Source: Methylophaga sp. (lineage in GTDB: Bacteria; Pseudomonadota; Gammaproteobacteria; Nitrosococcales; Methylophagaceae). Taken from it: 56,743 bases of DNA. Positions 25,955 through 34,581 of this stretch are shown here, piece after piece (the first letter of the stretch is position 1; each line of letters begins with the position of its first letter). Under the pieces are notes generated by a model, which had not been told where the DNA came from, ran no database searches, and worked only from the letters and a program-made list of their open reading frames with translations. The translations under genes were made by a program, and so were the position numbers. The DNA lies in NCBI RefSeq assembly GCF_030651745.1, contig NZ_JAUSCC010000121.1:1-56743 (forward strand), given 5' to 3'.

Positions 25955-28243
25955 CTACTTGCTACTCAATGCCAATCTGACTTTATTTGCCAACTCTTCG
26001 CGATTGTAGGGTTTTGATAACAGCAGTACACCAGGATCAAGACGGCCATGGTGAACAATAGAATTTTCCGTATAACCCGAGGTATATAACACCCGGAGCG
26101 TGGGCCGTAATTTGATCGCCTGCTCTGCAATCTGTCGGCCATTTAATCCTTCTGGCAACACCACATCGGTTAACAATAAATCGACGTGTTGATCAGATTC
26201 CAGTATTTGCATTGCCTGTTTGCCATCGGCAGCAGAGATAATCTGATAGCCGAAATGGGTAAGTTGTGAAACAACATACTCACGGACCAGAGGATCATCT
26301 TCGACGACAAGAATATGCTCATGTCCAGAATGCAAGTCTTTTGTTTTGGCTTCCAATTTACTGGCTGCCGGATCTATGTTGTTCGCAACGGGTAAATACA
26401 GTCTGACGGTGGTGCCCTGTTCCGGCTCTGAATAAATATTCACATGGCCATTACTTTGTTTAATAAAGCCATAAACCATGGCCAATCCCAACCCCGTTCC
26501 TTTATCTTTAGGTTTGGTGGTGTAAAACGGTTCAAATACCCTGTGGAGTTTATCGGCTGAAATGCCACAGCCCGAATCAGAAATGGCAAGAACAACATAT
26601 TCACCAGCATCAATTTGATGATTCTCAGCATACTTATCCGGTAAATGCGTGTTCTGTGCTTCAATCACAATACGTCCGCCTTTCGGCATAGCATCTTTAG
26701 CATTCAACACAAGATTGAGTAATGCATTTTCAAACTGCCCCGGATCAACCATCACCAGTTGCAAATTATCATCGACTACTAATTGAATGGAAATGTCTGC
26801 ACCCAATGCACGTTCCAATAAGGGCCAAATGTGCTGGATCAGTGCTTTAATGTTTATCGGTTTTGGCTCAAGCGGTTGTTTACGGGCAAACGCTAATAAG
26901 CTGCGGGTTAACTCCGCTCCACGATAACCAGCCTGCAAAATCATCTCGGCTAAAGGTTTAAGTTTGTTTGACTCATCAAGCGTTTCGTTAATGATCTGTG
27001 AGTTACCGATAACCACCGTTAGCAGATTATTAAAATCATGTGCTACCCCACCAGTTAATTGGCCGACCGCTTCCAGTTTTTGCGATTGACGCAGCCGGTT
27101 TTCCAGCTCAATACGCTCGGATATATCCTGAAAAGCCCCGTGGACCCCGATAATTTTTCCTTCGTTGTTACGAACTGCTTCGGCCGATGTACAAATCCAA
27201 ACTGGCTCTCCCGCTGAGTTAATAATTTGTAATTCAGCATCATAAGGGGTGCCGTGTTCGTAACAAGCATTAAAGAGTTCTCTAATCCGATCCTGATGCT
27301 CGGGAGTGTAAAAAGAAAATGCCTCTTCAAGTGTCGGAGAGAAACCTACCGGTTTACCGTGAATTTTTGCCACCATGTCAGACCATTTGACTTGCTTGGT
27401 CTGCATATCAGCATACCAACCGCCAAAGCGCGTAATTCTGCCGGCAATCTCCAATAAACTGGCTTGCTGACTCAACTCGGCCTGCTGTTGAAGAATGTGT
27501 TGATTGGAACGGTCTTTTTGATCGAGAAGGGCATTAAATGCATAGGCAAGCTCGGCCATTTCATCTTTACCAATTACTTCAGCTCTGGCCGTTTCATCGT
27601 TGGCAGAAATTCTGTTGATTGTATTGATAAGATTGCGGGTCGGCACAGCAATACGCTGGTACATCATGCTGAATGCCGTCACACACAACAGACCGAACAC
27701 CAGTGTGGAGAGCATAAAGACAAACAAAATACGGTTGATATGACTTTCAGTAATTTGTTGGTTTTCTTCCATTAACTGGTCAATAGCACTTTCGATGGCA
27801 ATGCCATGATCAGCAACCTGATTGATAAGCAACCGGGATCTTAACGGTAAGGCTAGCGGATTCAGCCGTAAATCGTTATTGATCAGCTCACTTTGTTCAG
27901 GAGGGGTTTGGTAAGCATCTTCCATTGATTTAATTAACTGGTCGATATGACGAATCGCCCGTTGAGCATTGAACTTACCCTTTTCCAATGTGGCAAGTTG
28001 CGACTTTATCGTCTGCGCATCACTCAAAAAAACCTGCCACAATCTGTCATCAGCACGAAAAATTAATAAATTATCACTGCCAACAGAGAGTGCATCGATT
28101 TTATGTTTAATACTGCCTAGATCACTCAGCTCTTCGCGTTTTAATTCAACCTGTTTGTAGCTCCACGCAGCTAAAACGATCAAAAACAGCAGTCCCAACA
28201 CACATGTGGTGATAAATACAATAGAGGTCCGAACCAGCTTCAT
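25955..28243 (-). CDS. Hybrid sensor histidine kinase (periplasmic sensor-HAMP-PAS-HisKA-HATPase-REC)
   Basis: 762 residues. A membrane segment at 8-27, a periplasmic region to about 170, a second segment at about 172-192, then HAMP, a coiled coil, a PAS domain (GGWYADMQTKQVKW to VHGAFQDISERIEL), H box VAHDFNNLLTVVIG, HATPase (NLVLNAKDAMPKGG, DSGCGIS, KGTGLGLAMVYGF) and a C-terminal receiver with LLLTDVVLP and SKPYN. The VAHDFNNLL type belongs to the HisKA class with flexible partners. No separate response regulator is near. Its ATG overlaps the stop of the binding-lipoprotein gene, so the two are made together. Confidence 0.94.
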   Translation of the reverse strand: MKLVRTSIVFITTCVLGLLFLIVLAAWSYKQVELKREELSDLGSIKHKIDALSVGSDNLLIFRADDRLWQVFLSDAQTIKSQLATLEKGKFNAQRAIRHIDQLIKSMEDAYQTPPEQSELINNDLRLNPLALPLRSRLLINQVADHGIAIESAIDQLMEENQQITESHINRILFVFMLSTLVFGLLCVTAFSMMYQRIAVPTRNLINTINRISANDETARAEVIGKDEMAELAYAFNALLDQKDRSNQHILQQQAELSQQASLLEIAGRITRFGGWYADMQTKQVKWSDMVAKIHGKPVGFSPTLEEAFSFYTPEHQDRIRELFNACYEHGTPYDAELQIINSAGEPVWICTSAEAVRNNEGKIIGVHGAFQDISERIELENRLRQSQKLEAVGQLTGGVAHDFNNLLTVVIGNSQIINETLDESNKLKPLAEMILQAGYRGAELTRSLLAFARKQPLEPKPINIKALIQHIWPLLERALGADISIQLVVDDNLQLVMVDPGQFENALLNLVLNAKDAMPKGGRIVIEAQNTHLPDKYAENHQIDAGEYVVLAISDSGCGISADKLHRVFEPFYTTKPKDKGTGLGLAMVYGFIKQSNGHVNIYSEPEQGTTVRLYLPVANNIDPAASKLEAKTKDLHSGHEHILVVEDDPLVREYVVSQLTHFGYQIISAADGKQAMQILESDQHVDLLLTDVVLPEGLNGRQIAEQAIKLRPTLRVLYTSGYTENSIVHHGRLDPGVLLLSKPYNREELANKVRLALSSK

Positions 28244-29256
28244 GGCAGATTCTCTGCAGAATTTGCCTGAGGAATTTTAACTAGAAACGGCTTTATTGCT
28301 TGTAACGGCTCTGGTGCAAACCAGGAGATTACATCGGTTGGTTTATCTGAGCCTGGAATTTGTTGAAGCTTGGCCCATTGAATGCCTTGATGCAGCTCAG
28401 CAATTAATGCCCAATTAAGATTAAGCTGATGTAAACCCGGTTGGTAATCGTTTACAACAATATGGCCTTTATTGGCGGTATCAGTATAAGTCTGCATCAC
28501 TTTTTCAGTGTCAGACTGAATCAGGGTGATTGCTTCTGCATAGGCTTTTAAAACCTGCTGACAATAATGCGGATTTTCCCGCACCATTTTCCTGGTGGTA
28601 ACCAGTAACCATTTAGCACTGTATACATGACTGCCTTCAACCTGTTCCAACTGTCCGTCATACTGCGTAATAAATCGGTCGGTCCACGGCTGCCAGACAA
28701 CAATGGCATCAACTTTGCCATTTATCAAAGCCTCTCCTAACTCAGCCACTGGGAGATCAATGATCTCTACACTGCCTGACGGCACTTGATAAAAGACAGA
28801 ATACAGCCACCACAGGTATTCAGCGTTAGTACCTTTAGTTAATCCAATCTTGCCGCCTTTCAAATCAGTTACTGTCTGGATGTTTCTACCTTGTGTCGTC
28901 AATATCTGATTCAATCGGGTTGAGTGCAGCAGATTAGCCAGAATAACCGGCTCATCGCCCTGCGCCTCGTTAGCAGCATTGGCTAATTTGTCCATGATAA
29001 ACGGAGTGGAAGACATTAAAGCAAAATCAACTTTACCAGCACGCAAATCTTCCAGATTTTGCTTACCGGAATCGCTGAAAGAAACATCAATTGTTAAATG
29101 ATGTTTTTCAAAAAGATTATTTTTGCTGGCAACGAAGGTAGGTAAATCACCGAGATAATTTACCCCGGCGAGTTTTAAGGCTTTTTCTTCAGCATTTTCA
29201 GACGTACACGCTGTAATGAAAAAAATGAGAAGTATCGATAATGTTTTCAGGCCCAT
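28240..29256 (-). CDS. NMT1/SsuA-type substrate-binding lipoprotein coupled to hybrid kinase
   Basis: About 338 residues. Lipoprotein signal GLKTLSILLIFFITAC with Cys acylation; starts at 29256 or the nearby ATGs up to 29271 are possible, and GGAAG favours 29256. The mature part resembles nitrate/sulfonate/thiamine-precursor binding proteins: LAGVNYLGDLPTFVASKNNLF, VDFALMSSTPFIMDKL, LKGGKIGLTKGTNAEYLWWL, KVDAIVVWQPWTDRF. No ABC permease or ATPase is nearby; instead its stop overlaps the kinase start (ATGA). This suggests ligand capture for signalling, not transport. The ligand is unknown. Confidence 0.9.
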   Translation of the reverse strand: MGLKTLSILLIFFITACTSENAEEKALKLAGVNYLGDLPTFVASKNNLFEKHHLTIDVSFSDSGKQNLEDLRAGKVDFALMSSTPFIMDKLANAANEAQGDEPVILANLLHSTRLNQILTTQGRNIQTVTDLKGGKIGLTKGTNAEYLWWLYSVFYQVPSGSVEIIDLPVAELGEALINGKVDAIVVWQPWTDRFITQYDGQLEQVEGSHVYSAKWLLVTTRKMVRENPHYCQQVLKAYAEAITLIQSDTEKVMQTYTDTANKGHIVVNDYQPGLHQLNLNWALIAELHQGIQWAKLQQIPGSDKPTDVISWFAPEPLQAIKPFLVKIPQANSAENLP

Positions 29257-29374
29257 CATTTCTTCCATCATTGGTTGGAATGAATATAGTCTTTATGGCG
29301 TACCAAAACATCGATACTTTAATTATTCCACAAACACATTCCAGACATTAATCCGAAAGACACCATTCTTATAC

Positions 29375-30676
29375 CTATAACAATGATGAAACGGTTCGAG
29401 AAACATCTTCTGCCCCTTGTAATATTTCATTCATTACCGACGATACCGCATTTAGTTGATCGTTACTGGCCAAAGCACGATCTTTAACACTGTCCATTTT
29501 TTGTGTCACATCATGGGTCAACTTACGGTTTTTTCTGACGACTTCTTTAATCTCATCAGTTGAGGTACTGGTTCTTGAGGCCAGTTTCCTAACCTCATCA
29601 GCCACTACCGCAAAACCACGTCCCTGATCACCTGCACGAGCAGCTTCTATAGCTGCATTTAAAGCCAACAAATTGGTTTGCTCGGCTATATCATTGATTG
29701 TTGAGACAATGTTTTCGATATTTTTCGATTCAGCATTTAATTGTTCAATATTTCCTGAAGTCTCCGACACATGCTGCAAAATGATATTGGACATCTCTAC
29801 CGAGGTTGTTAGTAACTCAGCACCATTTTTGGCAATTTGTGCCGTTTCTTCAGCGGTAGAAAATGACATTTCCGCCGCACGCATTACTTTATGGTTTAAC
29901 TCAATTTTGCTGGTAATATCGCTGGCAAACTTGATCACTTTTACCACCTTACCTGTATCGTCTAATACCGGATTGTAAGACGCCTCTAACCATATGGTCT
30001 GACCTGAGGCATGTTTTCGCTCATATTGACCGGTAAAGAAATGTCCCGAACTGATTTGTGACCAGAAGTTGGGGTTTTCCTCATAAAATTGATCAAAACA
30101 GAACATGCGGTGATGTTTGCCCACTATATCATTTAGAGAATAGCCAACTGTCGACAGAAAGTTTTCATTAGCATTTAAAATATGACCATCTGGCGTGAAC
30201 TCAATGATGGCCATGGAACGGTTTAATGCACTGAAAGCAGCTTCAAGATCACGTATTTTGTTATCCATATTGGTAACGTCAGAAGCTATTTTAAAAACAG
30301 CAGTTACTTTGTTGTCTTTATTAATAACTGGAAAATACGTTGCTTCTAACCAAAGTGTTTTATGAGTTTTAGTAAGACGTTTAAAAGTGCCAGCTTTTTT
30401 CTTGCCCTGACGAAGATCTTCCCAGAATCCTTTATATTCTGAAGATTTGACATACTCGGCATCACAGAAAAGTTTATGATGCTGACCGATCACTTCTGAT
30501 TTTTCATAGCCTATAACCGCTAGAAAATTGTCGTTGACAGCCTCAACAATGCCGTCGGGACTAAATCGTATGGTGGCAACCGAAGCGTCAATTGAATGAA
30601 TCAGACTTTCAACTTCGTCATATTGATACCGAAGTTCAGCTAACTCTGCTTTGAGTGACTTGTTAAACATAGACAT
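29375..30676 (-). CDS. Soluble PAS-PAS chemoreceptor, BdlA-like
   Basis: 433 residues without membrane segments. Two PAS domains (residues about 25-140 and 145-265; each with NENFL or [10 protein letters not shown], HHxxFC and GxYxRxxxxG) are followed by a methyl-accepting signalling domain with the conserved hairpin tip ([18 protein letters not shown] near residue 325). This order and length match BdlA of Pseudomonas, which controls biofilm dispersion, and related Aer-like sensors. The FC cysteines in the PAS domains may matter for haem or redox sensing. The signalling domain is shorter than in classical receptors. GGAGAGG precedes the ATG. Confidence 0.9.
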   Translation of the reverse strand: MSMFNKSLKAELAELRYQYDEVESLIHSIDASVATIRFSPDGIVEAVNDNFLAVIGYEKSEVIGQHHKLFCDAEYVKSSEYKGFWEDLRQGKKKAGTFKRLTKTHKTLWLEATYFPVINKDNKVTAVFKIASDVTNMDNKIRDLEAAFSALNRSMAIIEFTPDGHILNANENFLSTVGYSLNDIVGKHHRMFCFDQFYEENPNFWSQISSGHFFTGQYERKHASGQTIWLEASYNPVLDDTGKVVKVIKFASDITSKIELNHKVMRAAEMSFSTAEETAQIAKNGAELLTTSVEMSNIILQHVSETSGNIEQLNAESKNIENIVSTINDIAEQTNLLALNAAIEAARAGDQGRGFAVVADEVRKLASRTSTSTDEIKEVVRKNRKLTHDVTQKMDSVKDRALASNDQLNAVSSVMNEILQGAEDVSRTVSSLL

Positions 30677-30889
30677 TCCCTCTCCAGAACGTTTTTATTT
30701 TTTATTTTGCTTAATTAATACGCGTTTTTATGAATAAATCAATAATAATTATTAGGATATTAGAAAAGAGGTTATGTGAATTTTTTGTCAATCTTCTCAA
30801 ACCATTAGGCTTTTTTAAAACTTCAATTACAAACAAAAAATCTTCTCATTTATTAATAAAAACTATTAACATTAAAAAGATACGAATTA

Positions 30890-31276
30890 ATGGCGTTTGA
30901 GGTAATTAAAAAATTTGCTAAAACGATGACGCTACAGCTGTCGGCTTTATATATCGCCAGTAAAGATCCCATGCTACCCAAGCAAGTGAAGTGGCTGATT
31001 GTAGGAGTAGTTGCCTATGCATTAAGTCCGATTGATTTAATTCCAGACTTTATTCCAATTATTGGCTATTTAGATGAATTGCTTATCTTGCCACTAGGGA
31101 TTTATATTGCGGTGAAACTGATACCTGATGAACTGTGGAGCAAAAGCCTGGCACAGGCAAAAACCCAGCAAATTCATTTACCTGAAAACCGTTACGCAGC
31201 AATTGTAATAATTATCTGCTGGATTATTCTGGCAGCGGCCTGCGGTTATGCCTTTTGGTATTGGGCTATAAAATAA
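30890..31276 (+). CDS. YkvA/DUF1232 membrane protein
   Basis: 128 residues. The DUF1232 core is clear: LPKQVKWLIVGVVAYALSPIDLIPDFIPIIGYLDELLILPLGIYIAV, with the acidic PIDLIPDFIP motif. A C-terminal membrane segment lies at about 103-124. Family function is unknown. It is a single gene. The upstream 213 bp before it are very AT-rich and hold its promoter as well as that of the divergent chemoreceptor. Confidence 0.9.
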   Translation: MAFEVIKKFAKTMTLQLSALYIASKDPMLPKQVKWLIVGVVAYALSPIDLIPDFIPIIGYLDELLILPLGIYIAVKLIPDELWSKSLAQAKTQQIHLPENRYAAIVIIICWIILAAACGYAFWYWAIK

Positions 31277-31285
31277 ACTGAAAAG

Positions 31286-31516
31286 TTATTGTCGCAACTG
31301 GACGTTTAATTGATCCACCACTTCAGCCCAGTCTGAATCTAACGCCAGACATTCTTTTATAAACGCAGCTTGTGCTGGCGACCAAAAATAGGCATTTTCT
31401 AATTTGACGTTTTCAGCCAGCTCATGCTGTTTGATAAACTGCTCTATGGCTTGTTCACTGTTATCCAGTCCAAGCTGGAGAAACAAATTTTCCATTGTGT
31501 GCTGTGACATATCCAT
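31286..31516 (-). CDS. DUF2789 protein
   Basis: 76 residues from ATG 31516 (GAGGAAA upstream); the TTG 31531 reading adds five residues. The sequence MENLFLQLGLDNSEQAIEQFIKQH and FWSPAQAAFIKECLALDSDWAEVVDQLN fit the DUF2789 family. It is soluble and of unknown function. It converges with the ykvA gene, whose stop is 10 nt away. Confidence 0.85.
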   Translation of the reverse strand: MDMSQHTMENLFLQLGLDNSEQAIEQFIKQHELAENVKLENAYFWSPAQAAFIKECLALDSDWAEVVDQLNVQLRQ

Positions 31517-31686
31517 AACTGTTTTCCTCAATTTCTGTATTTATTGATAGACCGTACAAATCTTTAAACTACTCTTGTCGGTTATGGATTCATAAGGAAT
31601 AACTAAAACAAGCTTGAAAATGATTATCGAAATCTGAAGCTCAATTACAAATACATGGCATTAAGTTTATAACATTCTGAGATTCT

Positions 31687-31860
31687 TTAAGATTTAGAGG
31701 CAAGCCATTCACAGTAATCAGGTTTGGCTTGGGTGTGCAATCCAGCAGAGCAAAATGCTTTTTCACTATCAATAATTTCACCATTGTGTTCGAAAACATT
31801 TTCATCTGCGTAATGACGAACCCATGTTTCAAGATCCAAAGCTATTCGATTCATTCTCAT
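31687..31860 (-). CDS. Small hypothetical protein, 57 aa
   Basis: ATG 31860 has AGGA eight bases upstream and the frame runs to TAA at 31687. The translation begins MRMNRIALDLETWVRHYADE and ends YCEWLASKS, with two Cys and balanced composition. This reads more like a protein than the overlapping frame on the same strand (31641-31832). No family recognised. Confidence 0.5.
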   Translation of the reverse strand: MRMNRIALDLETWVRHYADENVFEHNGEIIDSEKAFCSAGLHTQAKPDYCEWLASKS

Positions 31861-32018
31861 CCTGTTAGTCCTTCTATTATGGAAAATCGGTCAATAGATT
31901 TAATTAATAACTGATGAGCCTATTCTAGGAAGGAGGTGTCTATTTAATGTGAAGAATCAATGCCCTATAGTAGATATGTGAAACGGCTCACATTAATACT
32001 AGGTAAATGCAACCGATA

Positions 32019-32792
32019 TTATTCATCATCTAAAGGTGCCAACCACCGTACACCGCCAAGTCTACGTTGTTGCTGCAAATTCCATTCAGCACGTTTCCGA
32101 AGATGTTCTGCAGGTCTGGCGGGATTGTAATTTAAAGGGCTGGGTAATGCTGATGCCAGTAATGCTGCCTGCATCGGTGTGAGATTGGCAGCTGATCGAG
32201 AAAAATGATGTTGACTGGCGGCTTCCAAACCAAACACGCCAGGTCCCCACTCGGCGATATTCAGATATACCTCTAGAATCCGCTGTTTACTCCAGCTCAA
32301 TTCAATCAATAAGGTAAACCAGACTTCCAGGCCCTTTCTGAACCAGCTGCGGCCAGTCCATAGATACATATTCTTCGCCACTTGCTGACTAATGGTGCTG
32401 GCACCACGCAATCCACCGCGACGTTCACGTTCTTTTAATGCCTGCTGTATCGCATCAACATCAAAGCCTTTATGCAAAGGGAATTTCTGATCTTCAGAAG
32501 CGACAACGGCTAAAGCCGCATGTTTTGGGATCTCATCCCAACTTAGCCAGCTCTTTTTCAATTGAAAATCTGCAGAAGACTGTATCCATCTATCCGCCAT
32601 AACCATGGTAATGGGAGGATTCACCCAACGAAATGGGACTACCAGCAACAAACTCAACAGCACAAAAGCCAATATTGTCAGCAGCAAAACGCGGAAAATA
32701 AAACGAAACAATCGGCGCACAGCAAGGATCTCACTAAAATACTTAAATTCGGACTTCTCAAAGCTTTTAAGGCTTATGATAACAAGCGCCAC
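32019..32792 (-). CDS. mtgA: Monofunctional biosynthetic peptidoglycan transglycosylase
   Basis: Up to 257 residues. An N-terminal membrane anchor (residues about 33-55) precedes the GT51 domain: AVVASEDQKFPLHKGFD (catalytic Glu in EDQ), GASTISQQVAKNMYLW, RKGLEVWFTLLIE and ILEVYLNIAEWGPGVFG. It polymerises lipid II into glycan strands. The annotated start is GTG 32792, which has no good ribosome site; GTG 32720 with GAG upstream is an alternative and would give 233 residues, closer to the usual length. Confidence 0.95.
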   Translation of the reverse strand: MALVIISLKSFEKSEFKYFSEILAVRRLFRFIFRVLLLTILAFVLLSLLLVVPFRWVNPPITMVMADRWIQSSADFQLKKSWLSWDEIPKHAALAVVASEDQKFPLHKGFDVDAIQQALKERERRGGLRGASTISQQVAKNMYLWTGRSWFRKGLEVWFTLLIELSWSKQRILEVYLNIAEWGPGVFGLEAASQHHFSRSAANLTPMQAALLASALPSPLNYNPARPAEHLRKRAEWNLQQQRRLGGVRWLAPLDDE

Positions 32793-32908
32793 ATAATCAG
32801 TTGTTTAATCTTAGCTTGCAAGCTAAAACGAAAACCAAGTTCGAGGTTGTTGATTGATAAATACAGCTTTGACTCTCTTATTTCTGCTCGATAACAAGGA
32901 GAACAGGT

Positions 32909-34570
32909 TTGGGTGCTCTATTTAATGCCTATCGAGCAGGTTTGTTGGGGCGAAATCACTGGCTTTCCAATATTATCTCGGGTGTCATTGTCGGCGTAGT
33001 CGCATTACCATTGGCCATGGCATTTGCTATTGCCTCAGGTGCCAAGCCGGAACAAGGTATCTATACCGCGATTGTTGCAGGTTTATTAGTATCGGTGTTT
33101 GGCGGCACCCGGCAACAGATTGCCGGTCCCACAGGGGCATTTATCGTCATTCTGGCGGGGATCACAGCTGAATACGGCTATGTCGGTTTGCAAATTGCTA
33201 CCATGATGGCGGGAGTGATTTTATTGCTTCTAGGGCTCGCTCGAATGGGCTCTATTATCAAATATATTCCTGCCCCCGTTATCGTTGGCTTTACCAGTGG
33301 TATTGCAGTCATCATTTGGGTCAGTCAATGGAAAGATTTTTTTGGTTTACCAGCTGTTGAGGCCGTGCATTTTCATGAAAAAGTCTGGGCCTTAATTCAC
33401 TTATTACCACAATTTCACCTGACCACAACGTTGATAGCCTTGCTTTCATTAGCCATATTGCTCTATTCGATCCGCATCCCCGGTTTAAAAAAGATCCCAG
33501 CCCCTCTAACAGCATTATTTGTTGCCACTATTTTACAAACGGTTTTTGAGTTTGATGGTGTCAAAACCATTGGCAATACTTTTGGCGGGATCCCTTTGGG
33601 TTTACCGAGTTTTGAGGTGCCCGCGATTACGATAACCCAGGTCATTACACTGATTGGTCCTGCGTTTACTATCGCGATGCTGGGTGCCATCGAATCCTTA
33701 TTGTCTGCCGTGGTTGCTGACAGCATGTCTGGTAACCGCCATGACTCGAATCAGGAATTAATCGGCCAGGGTATTGCCAACATTGCCACACCGTTATTTG
33801 GTGGCTTTGCTGCAACTGGAGCCATCGCAAGAACCGCCACAAATATCCGCAATGGCGGAACCAGTCCTCTAGCCGGCATTATTCATTCAGTTACGTTGAT
33901 TCTTATTATCCTGCTGCTCGCCCCTCTGGCGGTGAATGTACCTTTAGCAGTTATGGCTGCCATCTTGTTTGTCGTGGCTTGGAATATGGGTGAAATAAAG
34001 CATTTCAGCCGTATTATTAAAAATGCACCACGGGCAGATGTAGCAATTTTATTAGTGACTTTTACACTGACAATATTTGTTGATCTGGTGGTTGCCGTGA
34101 ATATCGGCGTGATATTGGCAACCTTGCACTTTTTGCGTCGTATGGCAGGCAGTGTTGAAGTCCGTCAAACCACCGACCAAGAATTATCCAAAGAACTCTC
34201 ACAACAAGATCAAGCTATTCTACCTGCTGAAATACGGGTTTATTCGGTGGAAGGTCCATTCTTTTTTGGCGCTGTTGAAAATTTTGAACGTGCTTTAGCC
34301 GGTTCCGTGACAACTCCAAAAATACTGATTATTAGACTGGGCTGGGTACCGTTTATTGATTTCACGGGCTTACAAACGTTAGAGCAAATGATTAAAGAGC
34401 TGCACAAACGTCAGGTTCGAGTCGTTATCACCGGTGCTAACGCTAAAGTCACAGGCAAGCTGAAAAAAGCAGGCATCATCGCATTGATTGGTGAGCACAA
34501 CTTTTTCAGCAACTTCAGTGAGGCCTATCAACAGTGCCGGAATGACTTAGCCAAAATGAACCCATCCTAA
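32909..34570 (+). CDS. SulP-family anion transporter with STAS domain
   Basis: 553 residues starting at TTG 32909, which has AAGGAGAACAGG directly upstream. Ten or more membrane segments with SulP motifs: ISGVIVGVVALPLAMAFAIA, GGTRQQIAGPTGAF, TSGIAVIIWVSQ and FGGFAATGAIARTATN. A C-terminal STAS domain (residues about 440-545: VEGPFFFGAVENF, FIDFTGLQTLE) is typical. It moves sulfate, bicarbonate or other anions; the substrate cannot be chosen from sequence alone. It is divergent from mtgA and ends 12 nt before the convergent ybbP gene. Confidence 0.93.
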   Translation: MGALFNAYRAGLLGRNHWLSNIISGVIVGVVALPLAMAFAIASGAKPEQGIYTAIVAGLLVSVFGGTRQQIAGPTGAFIVILAGITAEYGYVGLQIATMMAGVILLLLGLARMGSIIKYIPAPVIVGFTSGIAVIIWVSQWKDFFGLPAVEAVHFHEKVWALIHLLPQFHLTTTLIALLSLAILLYSIRIPGLKKIPAPLTALFVATILQTVFEFDGVKTIGNTFGGIPLGLPSFEVPAITITQVITLIGPAFTIAMLGAIESLLSAVVADSMSGNRHDSNQELIGQGIANIATPLFGGFAATGAIARTATNIRNGGTSPLAGIIHSVTLILIILLLAPLAVNVPLAVMAAILFVVAWNMGEIKHFSRIIKNAPRADVAILLVTFTLTIFVDLVVAVNIGVILATLHFLRRMAGSVEVRQTTDQELSKELSQQDQAILPAEIRVYSVEGPFFFGAVENFERALAGSVTTPKILIIRLGWVPFIDFTGLQTLEQMIKELHKRQVRVVITGANAKVTGKLKKAGIIALIGEHNFFSNFSEAYQQCRNDLAKMNPS

Positions 34571-34581
34571 AAACGATTGTT

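Noticed and set aside
31641..31832. 63-residue frame on the minus strand
   Set aside because: Overlaps the better 57-residue frame (31687-31860) and has no clear start.
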